From positions 62,001 to 126,000 of the forward strand of contig NZ_JBDKWZ010000013.1 of the NCBI RefSeq assembly GCF_039710355.1: a DNA stretch of 64,000 nt, written 5' to 3'. A model generated the notes under the pieces. The model was not told the DNA's origin, did not search any database, and was given only the letters and a program-made list of their open reading frames with translations. A program made the translations under genes and the position numbers. The DNA is from Rapidithrix thailandica. Lineage in GTDB: Bacteria; Bacteroidota; Bacteroidia; Cytophagales; Flammeovirgaceae. This document shows positions 18,523-27,700 of the stretch, in pieces (within the stretch, counting starts at the first letter, position 1; each line of letters starts with the position of its first letter).

Positions 18523-21500
18523 ATGAAATGGAGGTTACTTAGACAAATTTTAATTATGTCAAAGTGGGCATTTACGGGCATTTTTTTACAAGCCCTCCTA
18601 TGTGGGGTGCTGTTGGCCAATGATGGTGAAGCTCAAAAAGTCAGTTTAGAAGATGTATATCTTACATTACAAGTAGATAATGTGAAATTGGAAGATGTCT
18701 TCAGGAAGATTGAAAAGGAGACGGCATTCAGTTTTTCGTATAACAGTGGTATTATTGACCACCATAAGCGTATCAGTGCTGATGTACAAGGGGAATCCTT
18801 GGCAACACTGTTGAGATTGCTTTCCAAAGAAGCCAATTTGAGCTTTAAGCGTATCAATGACAATATTTTTGTAAACCTGCAAAAAGAGTCGGAAGCGCCT
18901 GAACTTATCGAAGTGGAAGAGGCTCCGGCTCAAAATATCCAGATCAAAGGTGTGGTAACTTCTGAAGAAGATGGGCAACCATTGCCTGGTGTTACGATTC
19001 TGGTAGATGGAACCACCATCGGAACCACCACGGATTTTAATGGTGAATACCGTTTGAACGATGTACCGGAAGATGCCGTGTTATTGTTCAGTTTTATTGG
19101 TTTTACGACTCAACAAATTGAAGTCGGAAGCCGGTCGGAGATCAATGTGGTGATGCTTTTGGATGCAAAGGAGTTGGAAGAAATTGTGGTAGTAGGATAT
19201 GGAACGCAAAAGAAAGCCGATGTAACCGGTTCGGTGAGTTCGGTAAATGCCGAAACGTTGAATAGCCGTCCGTCTACCAGTGCTGTGGAAGCGCTTTCCG
19301 GACGCGTGGCCGGGGTGAGTGTCACTACAAATTCAGGCCGCCCGGGTGGAAATACCCGTATCCGTATCCGGGGATATAATTCTATTAACTCCGGGAACGA
19401 ACCTCTTTTTGTGATTGACGGTATTGCCGGTGCAAGTATTGATAACGTAAACCCTTCGGAGATCGAATCTATTGAAGTGCTGAAAGATGCTTCTGCTACA
19501 GCTATTTACGGAGCCAGAGGAGCTAATGGCGTAGTGATTGTGACCACTAAGCGTGGGGAAGATGGCAAAGCGCGGATTACGTATAACAATAACTTCAGCA
19601 TTGGAACACTGGCCAGAAAAGTTGATGTCTTAAATGCGGCAGAATATATGGAAGTAGAAAGAAGGTCTTATGATAAGAGTAAAGATCCTCTGCCTGCTTA
19701 TGACGGAAAACTGTTTGACGAAAATGGTAAGCCGCTTTACGATACTGACTGGCAGGAAGAAACAACCCGTACTGCTTTCTCTCAACGACACGATTTCGGT
19801 ATCACCGGAGGAAATGAGCAAAGCCGCTATGGATTGTTTTTAGGGTATTTGGATCAAGAAGGGATCTTGTTGAACAGTTACTTTAAACGCTACAATGCTC
19901 GCTTTACTTTGGACAACAATGTAAACGACTGGTTGACAGTTGGGGGTAACTTAGCGATCAACCATACGAAAGACCGTAGAATTGATGGGAACGTTGGAGG
20001 CTTATCTGAGTTGCGCCAAATGTTGGAAACTTTGCCAATTATTCCTGTTAAACACCCTGACGGAACATGGGGCTCCAACGCTGACCGTGAAGGTACCGAA
20101 CAAGGAGAAAACCCGGTAAGGCTGTTGGAAGAAACTAACGATACCCGGAATACCACACGGGCTTTAGGTAAAATTTACGGTAATATTCAATTTGCTCCTA
20201 ACTTGGAGTTCCGTACTAACTTTGCTGTGGATCTCTCGAATTTTAAAAATAACAAATACGAAGGTCGAGGTTTACATTCCATCAGTAAAGACCAGAGAGG
20301 TAGAGCTCAGGTAACAAGTGGTTTTGCCACCTACTGGCAATTTGAAAATTACCTTACCTGGAAAAAGCGTTTGAATGACGCACATAATTTCACAGTGATG
20401 TTGGGGGGGAGTTGGCAAGAATACACTACGGAGCAGGTGTATACTAAAATTGAAGGGTTTAACGATGACTTTTTCCTATGGAATAATTTAGGAGCAGGTG
20501 CATCTGTACAACCTTCTAGTTCTGATAAGGGCCGTTGGGCAATCAACTCTTACTTTGCCCGGGTAAATTATAGCCTCTACGATCGCTATTTGTTAACCGT
20601 AACCGGACGGTATGACGGTTCATCCAGGTTTGGGAAAAATAACAAATTTGCGTTCTTCCCTTCGGCAGCTCTTGCCTGGAAAGTATCGGAAGAAGGGTTT
20701 TTGAAAGGTTCTTCTGCCATCTCCGATTTTAAACTTAGAACTAGTTTTGGTGAAACGGGTAATACGGAAATCGGTCTGTATCAATCCATGGCGGCTTTAG
20801 GAGAGCGTACTGTTGTATTTGATGGAAATCGTGGAATCGGTGTGGGTCAGTCTCGGATGCCTAACCCGGATTTGAAATGGGAACGTACGGCACAATTTGA
20901 TGTAGGGGTTGATTTAGGCTTTTTGAATGACCGTATTGCCGTTACATTCGACTACTATATCAAGACCACGAAAGACCTTCTCTTATCTTCTCCGGTATCC
21001 TATATCACAGGGCATGGAAGTGTGTTGCAAAACATGGGAAGTGTAAGAAACAGCGGTATTGAATTGATGTTGAACACTCGCAACCTGGATGGTGCTTTCA
21101 AATGGACCACCATGGTAAACTTCTCTAAAAACAAAAATGAAGTACTTTCCTTAGCTTCCGATCAATCAGAGATCTTCCCGGGACCCTGGTTTTTAGGACA
21201 AACCAATGTGATTCGAGTAGGGCAGCCAGTCGGTTCATTTTACGGATACATTCGCGAAGGGGTATGGAGTCAAGCAGAAGAGGAGCTGGCTGCGAAATAC
21301 GGTGCTAAACCAGGCGACTTGAAATTTAAAGATTTGAATAATAACGGGCAGATAGACGGAGGTGACCGGACCATCATTGGAAATGGTTTGCCGGATTGGG
21401 AAATGAACATGGTGAATACCTTTAGTTACAAAGGTTTTGACCTCTCTATCGAATTGCAATCAATGTATGGGAATGATATTTTCAACCTTACCCAACACTC

Positions 21501-21882
21501 TATGTTGGACCGTACTACTCTGGCCAATAGCTACAGTGATGTATTGAATGCATGGACGCCTGAGAATCAAAATACGGATATTGCTTCTTTGAGACGAGAG
21601 GGATACAGGTCCGAATTGGATACTAAAAAAGTGGAAGACGGTTCTTTCCTTCGCTTAAAGAATATCAGCCTTTCATATAATATCCCTGTGGAGAAAATCA
21701 ACTTCGTCAACATTTCCTCCCTGCGGGTAACTTTCAGTGCGCAGAATTTGTGGTTACTGACAGATTACTCCGGATATGATCCTGAGACCACTACCTATGG
21801 TGATGCATTTGCACAAGGTATTGAGTTTTTCCAATATCCTAAGCCTAGAACCTACAACCTAGGAGTAAGCGTGCAATTTTAA
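18523..21882 (+). CDS. SusC/RagA TonB-linked outer-membrane receptor with STN domain
   Basis: The 1119-residue protein has an N-terminal signal region (about 1-35), a secretin/TonB short N-terminal (STN) domain (about 45-110), a carboxypeptidase-regulatory-like beta sandwich (about 138-225, with GVVTSEEDGQPLPGVTILVDG cited by its ends at about 144-164), a plug domain (about 230-345, with the TonB-box-like EEIVVVGYGTQKKADVTG and DASATAIYGARGANGVV) and a long beta barrel ending in the aromatic signature VSVQF. It imports a ligand through the outer membrane together with the SusD protein encoded next. The STN domain, together with the sigma and FecR genes upstream, indicates signalling to FecR. 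The ligand is not known. Confidence 0.97.
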   Translation: MKWRLLRQILIMSKWAFTGIFLQALLCGVLLANDGEAQKVSLEDVYLTLQVDNVKLEDVFRKIEKETAFSFSYNSGIIDHHKRISADVQGESLATLLRLLSKEANLSFKRINDNIFVNLQKESEAPELIEVEEAPAQNIQIKGVVTSEEDGQPLPGVTILVDGTTIGTTTDFNGEYRLNDVPEDAVLLFSFIGFTTQQIEVGSRSEINVVMLLDAKELEEIVVVGYGTQKKADVTGSVSSVNAETLNSRPSTSAVEALSGRVAGVSVTTNSGRPGGNTRIRIRGYNSINSGNEPLFVIDGIAGASIDNVNPSEIESIEVLKDASATAIYGARGANGVVIVTTKRGEDGKARITYNNNFSIGTLARKVDVLNAAEYMEVERRSYDKSKDPLPAYDGKLFDENGKPLYDTDWQEETTRTAFSQRHDFGITGGNEQSRYGLFLGYLDQEGILLNSYFKRYNARFTLDNNVNDWLTVGGNLAINHTKDRRIDGNVGGLSELRQMLETLPIIPVKHPDGTWGSNADREGTEQGENPVRLLEETNDTRNTTRALGKIYGNIQFAPNLEFRTNFAVDLSNFKNNKYEGRGLHSISKDQRGRAQVTSGFATYWQFENYLTWKKRLNDAHNFTVMLGGSWQEYTTEQVYTKIEGFNDDFFLWNNLGAGASVQPSSSDKGRWAINSYFARVNYSLYDRYLLTVTGRYDGSSRFGKNNKFAFFPSAALAWKVSEEGFLKGSSAISDFKLRTSFGETGNTEIGLYQSMAALGERTVVFDGNRGIGVGQSRMPNPDLKWERTAQFDVGVDLGFLNDRIAVTFDYYIKTTKDLLLSSPVSYITGHGSVLQNMGSVRNSGIELMLNTRNLDGAFKWTTMVNFSKNKNEVLSLASDQSEIFPGPWFLGQTNVIRVGQPVGSFYGYIREGVWSQAEEELAAKYGAKPGDLKFKDLNNNGQIDGGDRTIIGNGLPDWEMNMVNTFSYKGFDLSIELQSMYGNDIFNLTQHSMLDRTTLANSYSDVLNAWTPENQNTDIASLRREGYRSELDTKKVEDGSFLRLKNISLSYNIPVEKINFVNISSLRVTFSAQNLWLLTDYSGYDPETTTYGDAFAQGIEFFQYPKPRTYNLGVSVQF

Positions 21883-21978
21883 TCAGTGCTTTCCCTATTA
21901 AGTATTATCAATTGCTCGATAGGGAAAGGCTACCCATCAGGTTTGTTTTTTTAAGATATCAAATTTGAATTCAAGAAA

Positions 21979-23469
21979 ATGAAATATATAAAATATCTAT
22001 TAGTAGGAATACTGCTGAATTTGGCTTCTTGTTCCGGCTTTTTGGATGAAGATCCGGCTACTTTCTTTTCTCCGGAAAATTATTACACCAAGCCTGAGCA
22101 TGCTCAGGCAGCCGTAAATGCCGCATACAGTTATACGCTCAATTATTATACAGCGAGTGGTACCTATGCCGGTACTCCGCATTTTATGTTGGAATTTCTG
22201 ACCGGACAGGCCATCACTAAAGTCGGGCAGAACCAGTCCAATCACCAATTCATTGGGTTAAGCTACAATAACGACAATGAATATATCCGGAACTGGTGGC
22301 AAATCAGCTACTATGGTGTACACGCTTCTAACTTGGTATTGAAATATGTACCGGGTATTTCAATGAATGAGGGCGACAAAAACCGCAATTTGGCAGAAGC
22401 TCATTTTCTGAGAGCCTTCTATTATTTTAATTTGGTCCGTTTGTTTGGTGAGGCTCCTTTATTAATCGAGCCGATTGAAGATTTAGGTTCAGCTCAAGAT
22501 GCTGAAAAAGCCTCTCAAGAGGAAATTTATGAGCTGATTGTAGAAGACTTAAAAGCTGCTGAAAATACCGCCTCTTTACCCGATACGGATCGTACCGGAA
22601 GAGTTTCCAAATTAGCTGTTAAATCTCTGTTAGCCAAAGTGTATTTGACAATGGCGGGCTATCCGTTACAAAAAAACGGATATTACAAGCTGGCTGCTGA
22701 TAAGGCTAAAGAAGTGATTGAATCAAATCAATATGCGTTGTTTGACGAGTATGGAAAGCTGCACAACAAAGCCTTTGAAAATATGGGAGAGCATATTTTT
22801 ATGGCGCAGTTCTACCCGGAAATCCAACAGCATTTGAACCATGCGTATACCTTACCTTTTCAAATGGATATTTCAATCGTAGCGGATGAATTCGGAGCAT
22901 TGTTGCCGGAAGAAGAGTTCTATAATAGCTATGCAGCGGGCGACAAACGGGTGGAAGAACAACAGTTTTTCTATACGGAGTTCACTCCGATAGCCGGTAA
23001 AAATAAAGGAAAGAAGGTTACTTTTGGCTATCCGGCTATCTTCAAACATTTTGATTTCGATGCGGAAAATACAGCACGTCAAGCCTTGAATTATCCCATC
23101 TTGCGTTATGCGGATGTATTGTTAATCTATGCCGAGGCACAAAACGAAGTAGGTAGAACTGCTTTGGCAGAACAAAGCTTACAAGAGATCCGGGAGAGAG
23201 CTGGGTTTGTAGGAGAAAACTTTAACGGCTTGTCCCAAAGTGAGTTCCGGGAAGCTGTTTGGAGAGAACGTAACTGGGAGCTTTGCTATGAAAACCAAAC
23301 TTGGTTTGACATGCTTCGCACCAGAAAAGCTTTCAATGTAAAAACAAAAGCATTTGACGATTTTGTAGGACATATCAACCTTTCCAGTGGAAAGGCCTTA
23401 CAGGCAAACAATTTGTTATTGCCCGTACCGGAAAGAGAGACCAATATCAATCCGGACTTAAAAAATTAG
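21979..23469 (+). CDS. SusD/RagB nutrient-binding lipoprotein
   Basis: The 496-residue protein starts with a lipoprotein signal peptide whose lipobox is LASC (Cys18), so it is outer-membrane anchored. It has the TPR-rich SusD fold: an N-terminal FLDEDPATFF segment, AHFLRAFYYFNLVRLFGEAP (about 137-156), AKVYLTMAGYPL (about 218-229) and the C-terminal block RYADVLLIYAEAQNEVG (about 377-393) and RERNWELCYENQTWFDMLR (about 434-452). It caps the SusC channel and binds the substrate first. It lies 96 bases after susC and ends with a terminator. No hydrolase or transporter gene follows, so the substrate cannot be guessed from context. Confidence 0.96.
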   Translation: MKYIKYLLVGILLNLASCSGFLDEDPATFFSPENYYTKPEHAQAAVNAAYSYTLNYYTASGTYAGTPHFMLEFLTGQAITKVGQNQSNHQFIGLSYNNDNEYIRNWWQISYYGVHASNLVLKYVPGISMNEGDKNRNLAEAHFLRAFYYFNLVRLFGEAPLLIEPIEDLGSAQDAEKASQEEIYELIVEDLKAAENTASLPDTDRTGRVSKLAVKSLLAKVYLTMAGYPLQKNGYYKLAADKAKEVIESNQYALFDEYGKLHNKAFENMGEHIFMAQFYPEIQQHLNHAYTLPFQMDISIVADEFGALLPEEEFYNSYAAGDKRVEEQQFFYTEFTPIAGKNKGKKVTFGYPAIFKHFDFDAENTARQALNYPILRYADVLLIYAEAQNEVGRTALAEQSLQEIRERAGFVGENFNGLSQSEFREAVWRERNWELCYENQTWFDMLRTRKAFNVKTKAFDDFVGHINLSSGKALQANNLLLPVPERETNINPDLKN

Positions 23470-23516
23470 ACTGACTATTTCAATACTTTTATTACTCCAA
23501 TTAACATAAATCTAGC

Positions 23517-23552
23517 AAAAAGTCTGGCCCGTTGGGCTGGACTTTTTTTCAT
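23517..23552 (+). terminator. Terminator after susD
   Basis: AAAAAGTCTGGCCC and GGGCTGGACTTTTTTT form a stem (two G-T pairs) with loop GTT and a seven-T tail. Confidence 0.8.
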
Positions 23553-23596
23553 TTTTGAAGTACGGAACATTTAAGGCCTTTTGCTAAAAAAACTCT

Positions 23597-23992
23597 TTAT
23601 TGAATAAACTTAGCGTCCCGGCTTTTTTCTACTTTATAGAACATCAATTGTGACATGAGTTGTGCCCGCTTTTTTGCCTCTTCGGCTTTTTCTCCTTCAA
23701 ATAATTCATTGACCGTTTCTTCAAAGAGTTCCACCCATCGTTCAAAATGAACTTGTTGAAGAGTTGCTTTCCGATCCAGATCAATATGTTTGACAATGGG
23801 GTTACCTTTATAGACAATCTTATCAAGCAAGACGGTTTCCCAAAAATCACAAATCACCGGAATATGGGCCTCCCAGTCCAATTGTACTACCTTGATAAAA
23901 AAATGACCGATCAAAGGGTCTTGTATTGCTTTTGTGTAGAAGCAATGGATAAGTTGTTCGATTGCGGCCCGGTTATTAATGTCTTCTTTCAT
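23597..23992 (-). CDS. Group III truncated haemoglobin
   Basis: The 131-residue protein matches the globin fold of group III truncated haemoglobins. The B/C region is LIHCFYTKAIQDPLIGHFF, the CD/E part has the DFWETVLL motif (about 49-56), typical of this group, and the F helix carries the likely proximal haem ligand His82 in LQQVHFERWVELFEETV (about 78-94). Such proteins bind O2 or NO and are linked to nitrosative or oxidative stress. It starts at ATG 23992 and lies 99 bases downstream of an ArsR-family regulator on the same strand; a perfect palindrome sits just before its start codon. Both genes may form one regulated unit. Confidence 0.85.
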   Translation of the reverse strand: MKEDINNRAAIEQLIHCFYTKAIQDPLIGHFFIKVVQLDWEAHIPVICDFWETVLLDKIVYKGNPIVKHIDLDRKATLQQVHFERWVELFEETVNELFEGEKAEEAKKRAQLMSQLMFYKVEKSRDAKFIQ

Positions 23993-23994
23993 AG

Positions 23995-24010
23995 GAATCG
24001 GTATCGATTC
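23995..24010. promoter_or_regulatory. Palindrome directly before the haemoglobin gene
   Basis: GAATCG (23995-24000) and CGATTC (24005-24010) are exact inverted copies around GTAT; with one bulged base the symmetry extends to TAGGA/TCCTA. It sits 3 to 18 bases before the haemoglobin start codon. It could be an operator or an RNA hairpin covering the start. Confidence 0.4.
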
Positions 24011-24091
24011 ATCCTAAATAGGAGATTTTTATGATAAGTCTAATAGCCCTTTTGGGAGTATTTACTTCCTTACACTCACCTCACTCAGGGG

Positions 24092-24388
24092 TTATCCCAT
24101 ATTACAATTGCAGTTTTCCAGGCAAGTCAAAATGCTTGTGACTTGTTTTTCCTTGAGAGAATAGTAAATATTTTTTCCCTCTCTCCGGGCACTCAACAAC
24201 CCCTTCAGTTTCATATTGGATAAGTGGTGTGAAGTTAGGGACTGCTCACAATCTAATTTTTCACAAAGTTCACTTACCGAAAGTTGTTCATGATCATTGA
24301 GTAATCCGATAATTCTAAGCCTTACCGGGTGGGCAATAGTTTTGAGAATAAAGGCTGCTTTTTCTAATTTTTCTGCTGCTAATTCCAT
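24092..24388 (-). CDS. ArsR-family helix-turn-helix regulator
   Basis: The 98-residue protein is a full ArsR/SmtB winged-helix repressor: IAHPVRLRIIGLL (18-30), then LSVSELCEKLDCEQSLTSHH (36-55, recognition helices) and the wing SARREGKNIYYSL (66-78). It has Cys42 and Cys47 in the recognition region, near but not identical to the metal-binding ELCxC motif, and a C-terminal Cys89, Cys93, Cys95 cluster, so thiol or metal sensing is possible. It starts at ATG 24388 and lies upstream of the truncated haemoglobin gene on the same strand, which is its best target candidate. An inverted repeat in front of the gene could be its own operator. Confidence 0.88.
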   Translation of the reverse strand: MELAAEKLEKAAFILKTIAHPVRLRIIGLLNDHEQLSVSELCEKLDCEQSLTSHHLSNMKLKGLLSARREGKNIYYSLKEKQVTSILTCLENCNCNMG

Positions 24389-24764
24389 AGGCTAAATATA
24401 TGAACATAACTTCATGTTTAACCCCCCTGCGGTAACTTTTGTTCAGTGGGATCGCAAAAGGCCGATTAAATACCAAGCGTTTTTTTAAGGGTTCAATGCC
24501 CAACTACTGTTAATTTTTTCAAAGTTTTTCTAACTTATGACTTCAAATTTATAAACATGTAGCTCAATTTAATAGGCATATATATTATTTTACAAAAATC
24601 CTATACCTACTTTAATCAAATAACAACAGGCGTATGGGTGTATTAGACAATTCCCCGGCTGTTAACAAAAAGAAAACCAGGAAGTGCTTTACAGAAGATA
24701 TATCTCAAGTAAATGACACTGATTTTTTTAGGGAAAGAGGAGAATTATAAGCAATGTCTTTTTT
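24389..24764. other. Divergent region between arsR and the hybrid kinase
   Basis: This 376-base AT-rich region carries the promoters of arsR (leftward) and the hybrid kinase (rightward). Apart from the arsR operator candidate I see no further structure. Confidence 0.5.
24401..24420. promoter_or_regulatory. Candidate ArsR operator
   Basis: TGAACAT (24401-24407) and ATGTTTA (24414-24420) form a 7-6-7 inverted repeat with one mismatch, 13 to 32 bases upstream of the arsR start codon. The size and position suit binding by a dimeric ArsR-type repressor. Confidence 0.4.
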
Positions 24765-27700
24765 GTGTCGCAGACGGCCATCTTAATTAATTATCAAACA
24801 ATTGTGGAGCTCATAGACAAAAGTAAAGAAGAACTGATAGAGGAAATACTTAGCCTTCGGCAAGCTGTATCCCTTCAGCAGGAAAAGGAAGAAGCAAGTG
24901 CATATAATACGTACCTTAAGCAAGTACCGCTTCTTCTCCGAAGTACAAACCTTAATCATCAGTTTAATTTTTTTAACGATTATTGGCAACAATTTGCCGG
25001 AAAGCCCTCCACAGAGCTCGAAAATGAGGGGTGGTTGACTTATGTACATCCGGAAGACCGGCTAGCCCTGCAAGAAAGTTTGCACCACTGTTTTCTTGAA
25101 AAGAAAAAGTTTGAGGTAACTTTTCGCTTTCAAACGAAAGAGGGCACTTATCGTTGGCTGTTAGAGAAAGGAGCCCCTCAATGGACATTACAAGGCGACT
25201 TTCTCGGGTTTACGGCCTCGGCTATGGACATCACTTCCCGTAAGCGTATCGAAATGCAGATGAGCTATCGGAAGATGGTAAAATACTCTGAGGAACGCTT
25301 GCATAAAGCCCTTGTTCATGCGCGGTCCTTTGCTTTGACTATTGATCAAAAAGCAGAAATAAAATTTGTCAATGACTATACCTGTCAACTGTCAGGATGG
25401 GATGAAGCGGAATTGTTAGGAAAAAACCTCTTTGAAATATTCACTCCTAAATACTCCCCAAAAGAATCTGTGGGGTCAGTAGAGAAATTGCTACATGCTT
25501 TAGAGGCGGAGCTTTTTACTTGTAGAGGACAGTTTTTAGCCATTCGCTATAATACCATTGTACTTCATAATGAACAGGGAAGCATTGCGTCCATCACGGT
25601 AGTAGGAGAAGATATCTCTGAAAAAGAAAAAATGTCTCAAGCTTTGCGGGAAACCAATCAGTTGTTGAGGGATTTGTTTGATGGCGCAAACGACCTGATT
25701 TTTATTTTCAATGAAAAACGCCAGTTTCTCTTTGTAAACAATGCATTCAAAAAAACATTGGAATACAATCATGAAGAAATTCAACAACTTACCATAGACC
25801 ATTGCATTGTACCGGAAGCAAAAGAACAGACTGAAACGGCCATTAAGCTGTCAAGAGAGTTAGGGAAGATTAACGGAGAAACACAGTTCTTGACTAAAAG
25901 TGGCAGGGAGCTTCATCTGAGCGGGACTATCAGTTATAAACTGGATCAACGCAGGGGAATTTATACGGCTATTTTGCACAATGTCACTGATAAAATCCGT
26001 GCGGAAAAGGCCCAAAGTTTATATTACAGCATTGCCAAGCTGGTAGAAAAAGGCACGCCACTTCAGGACTTGTATCATAAGTTTTATTTGTATTTGAACG
26101 ATGCCATTGGGGTGGATAGCTTTATGATTGTGTTGAAAAATGAACACGATGATAATATTACCGTCCCTTTTTATATCAATTCCAGCTATGCCTCCAATGA
26201 CTATATCCAAGGCTTAAGTTTTGTCAAACATGCTATTCAGTTTGACAGGCCGATGTTTTTGCGGGAAGAGATTATCCGTAAAATCATTGTCAGCAACCGG
26301 ATAAGTCAATACGAGCCTATTCCCAAAGTGTGGCTGGGTGTGCCCTTAATGTTGGAAAAAAGAGTGATAGGGCTGATTGTAGTGCAATCATTCAAAAGTG
26401 CAAGGGATTACAACAAACGGCATCTGGAGTTGCTGAGTTTTATTTCCGGGCAATTGACAACGGCAATTCTCCGCTATCAAAACGAACTGAAAATCAGTAG
26501 TCAGTCGGCACGTTTGGAAGCGATATTTGAAAGTGGATCTCACTTGATGTGGTCTGTTGACCGTAGAGCACATCTGTCCCGTTGTAACCAGAACTTTGCG
26601 GATAAGCTTTGGGAGTATTTTAACTTTATGCCAAAGTACCGCTCCAATTTACGAAGGGTTTTTTACAAACAACCAAAGGCTTTTTACCAACTATGGAAGA
26701 CTAAATACAGCGAAGCTTTCACAGGGAATGCGCAGCAATTTGAGATTAAAATAATTGCGGACAATAGTGAGGAGCATTGGTGGGAAGTTTTTTTAAACCC
26801 GATTATTTCCCGGGATCAAGCCATCAACGAGGTATCGGGAATGGCCATGAACATTACCCAAAAGAAAGTGACGGAAATCGGTTTGGCTGAAAGTGAGGAA
26901 AAATTCAGGAATATTTTTGAATCCCTACAGGATGTCTATTTCCGGATCAATATGCAGGGGATTTTTACTATGGTAAGTCCATCGAGTTACGAGCTTACGG
27001 GAGAGTCGCAGCAGGATATGATAGGCCGCCCTATGACGGATTTTTATGTTGACCGGAAGAAGCTTCCTTTGTTGGTAAGTCAATTAAAGAAACAGGGCAA
27101 CGTAAAAAACTTTGAAAGCGAATTTATTGATAAAGAAGGAAAACGAAGAAACATCATTTCGAACTTCCGGATGATTTATGACCGGCAGGGACAGCCGGCT
27201 TCTGTAGAAGGAATGGCCAGAGACATTACCGAATTGAAACGTGCCACGGAAGAAATCAAACAAGCCAAAGAATTAGCCGAGCATTCGCTGGAGGTGAAAA
27301 GGCGCTTTCTATCAAATATGAGTCATGAAATCCGTACACCGATGAATGGTATTATCGGTATGATTGACTTGATGGCAGATACCGTGCTTGACCAACTACA
27401 ACGGGAATATATTTCTACGATCAAGAAGTCTTCCGAAACCCTGTTGAATATTCTAAACGATATCCTGGATTTGTCAAAGATCGAAGCGGGGAAAATGCGG
27501 CTACGCAAGTTACCGCTGGATATTCACAGTGTATTGGATAAGTTGTATGCTCTATTCTCCCAGCAAGCTTTGGCAAAGGATACGGTATTGTCTTACAGCA
27601 TCGCCCCGGATGTACCCCGGTATCTACTGGCGGATGAAACCCGGCTCTTACAGATCCTTTCCAATCTTACTTCCAATGCTGTCAAGTTTACGGAAAACGG

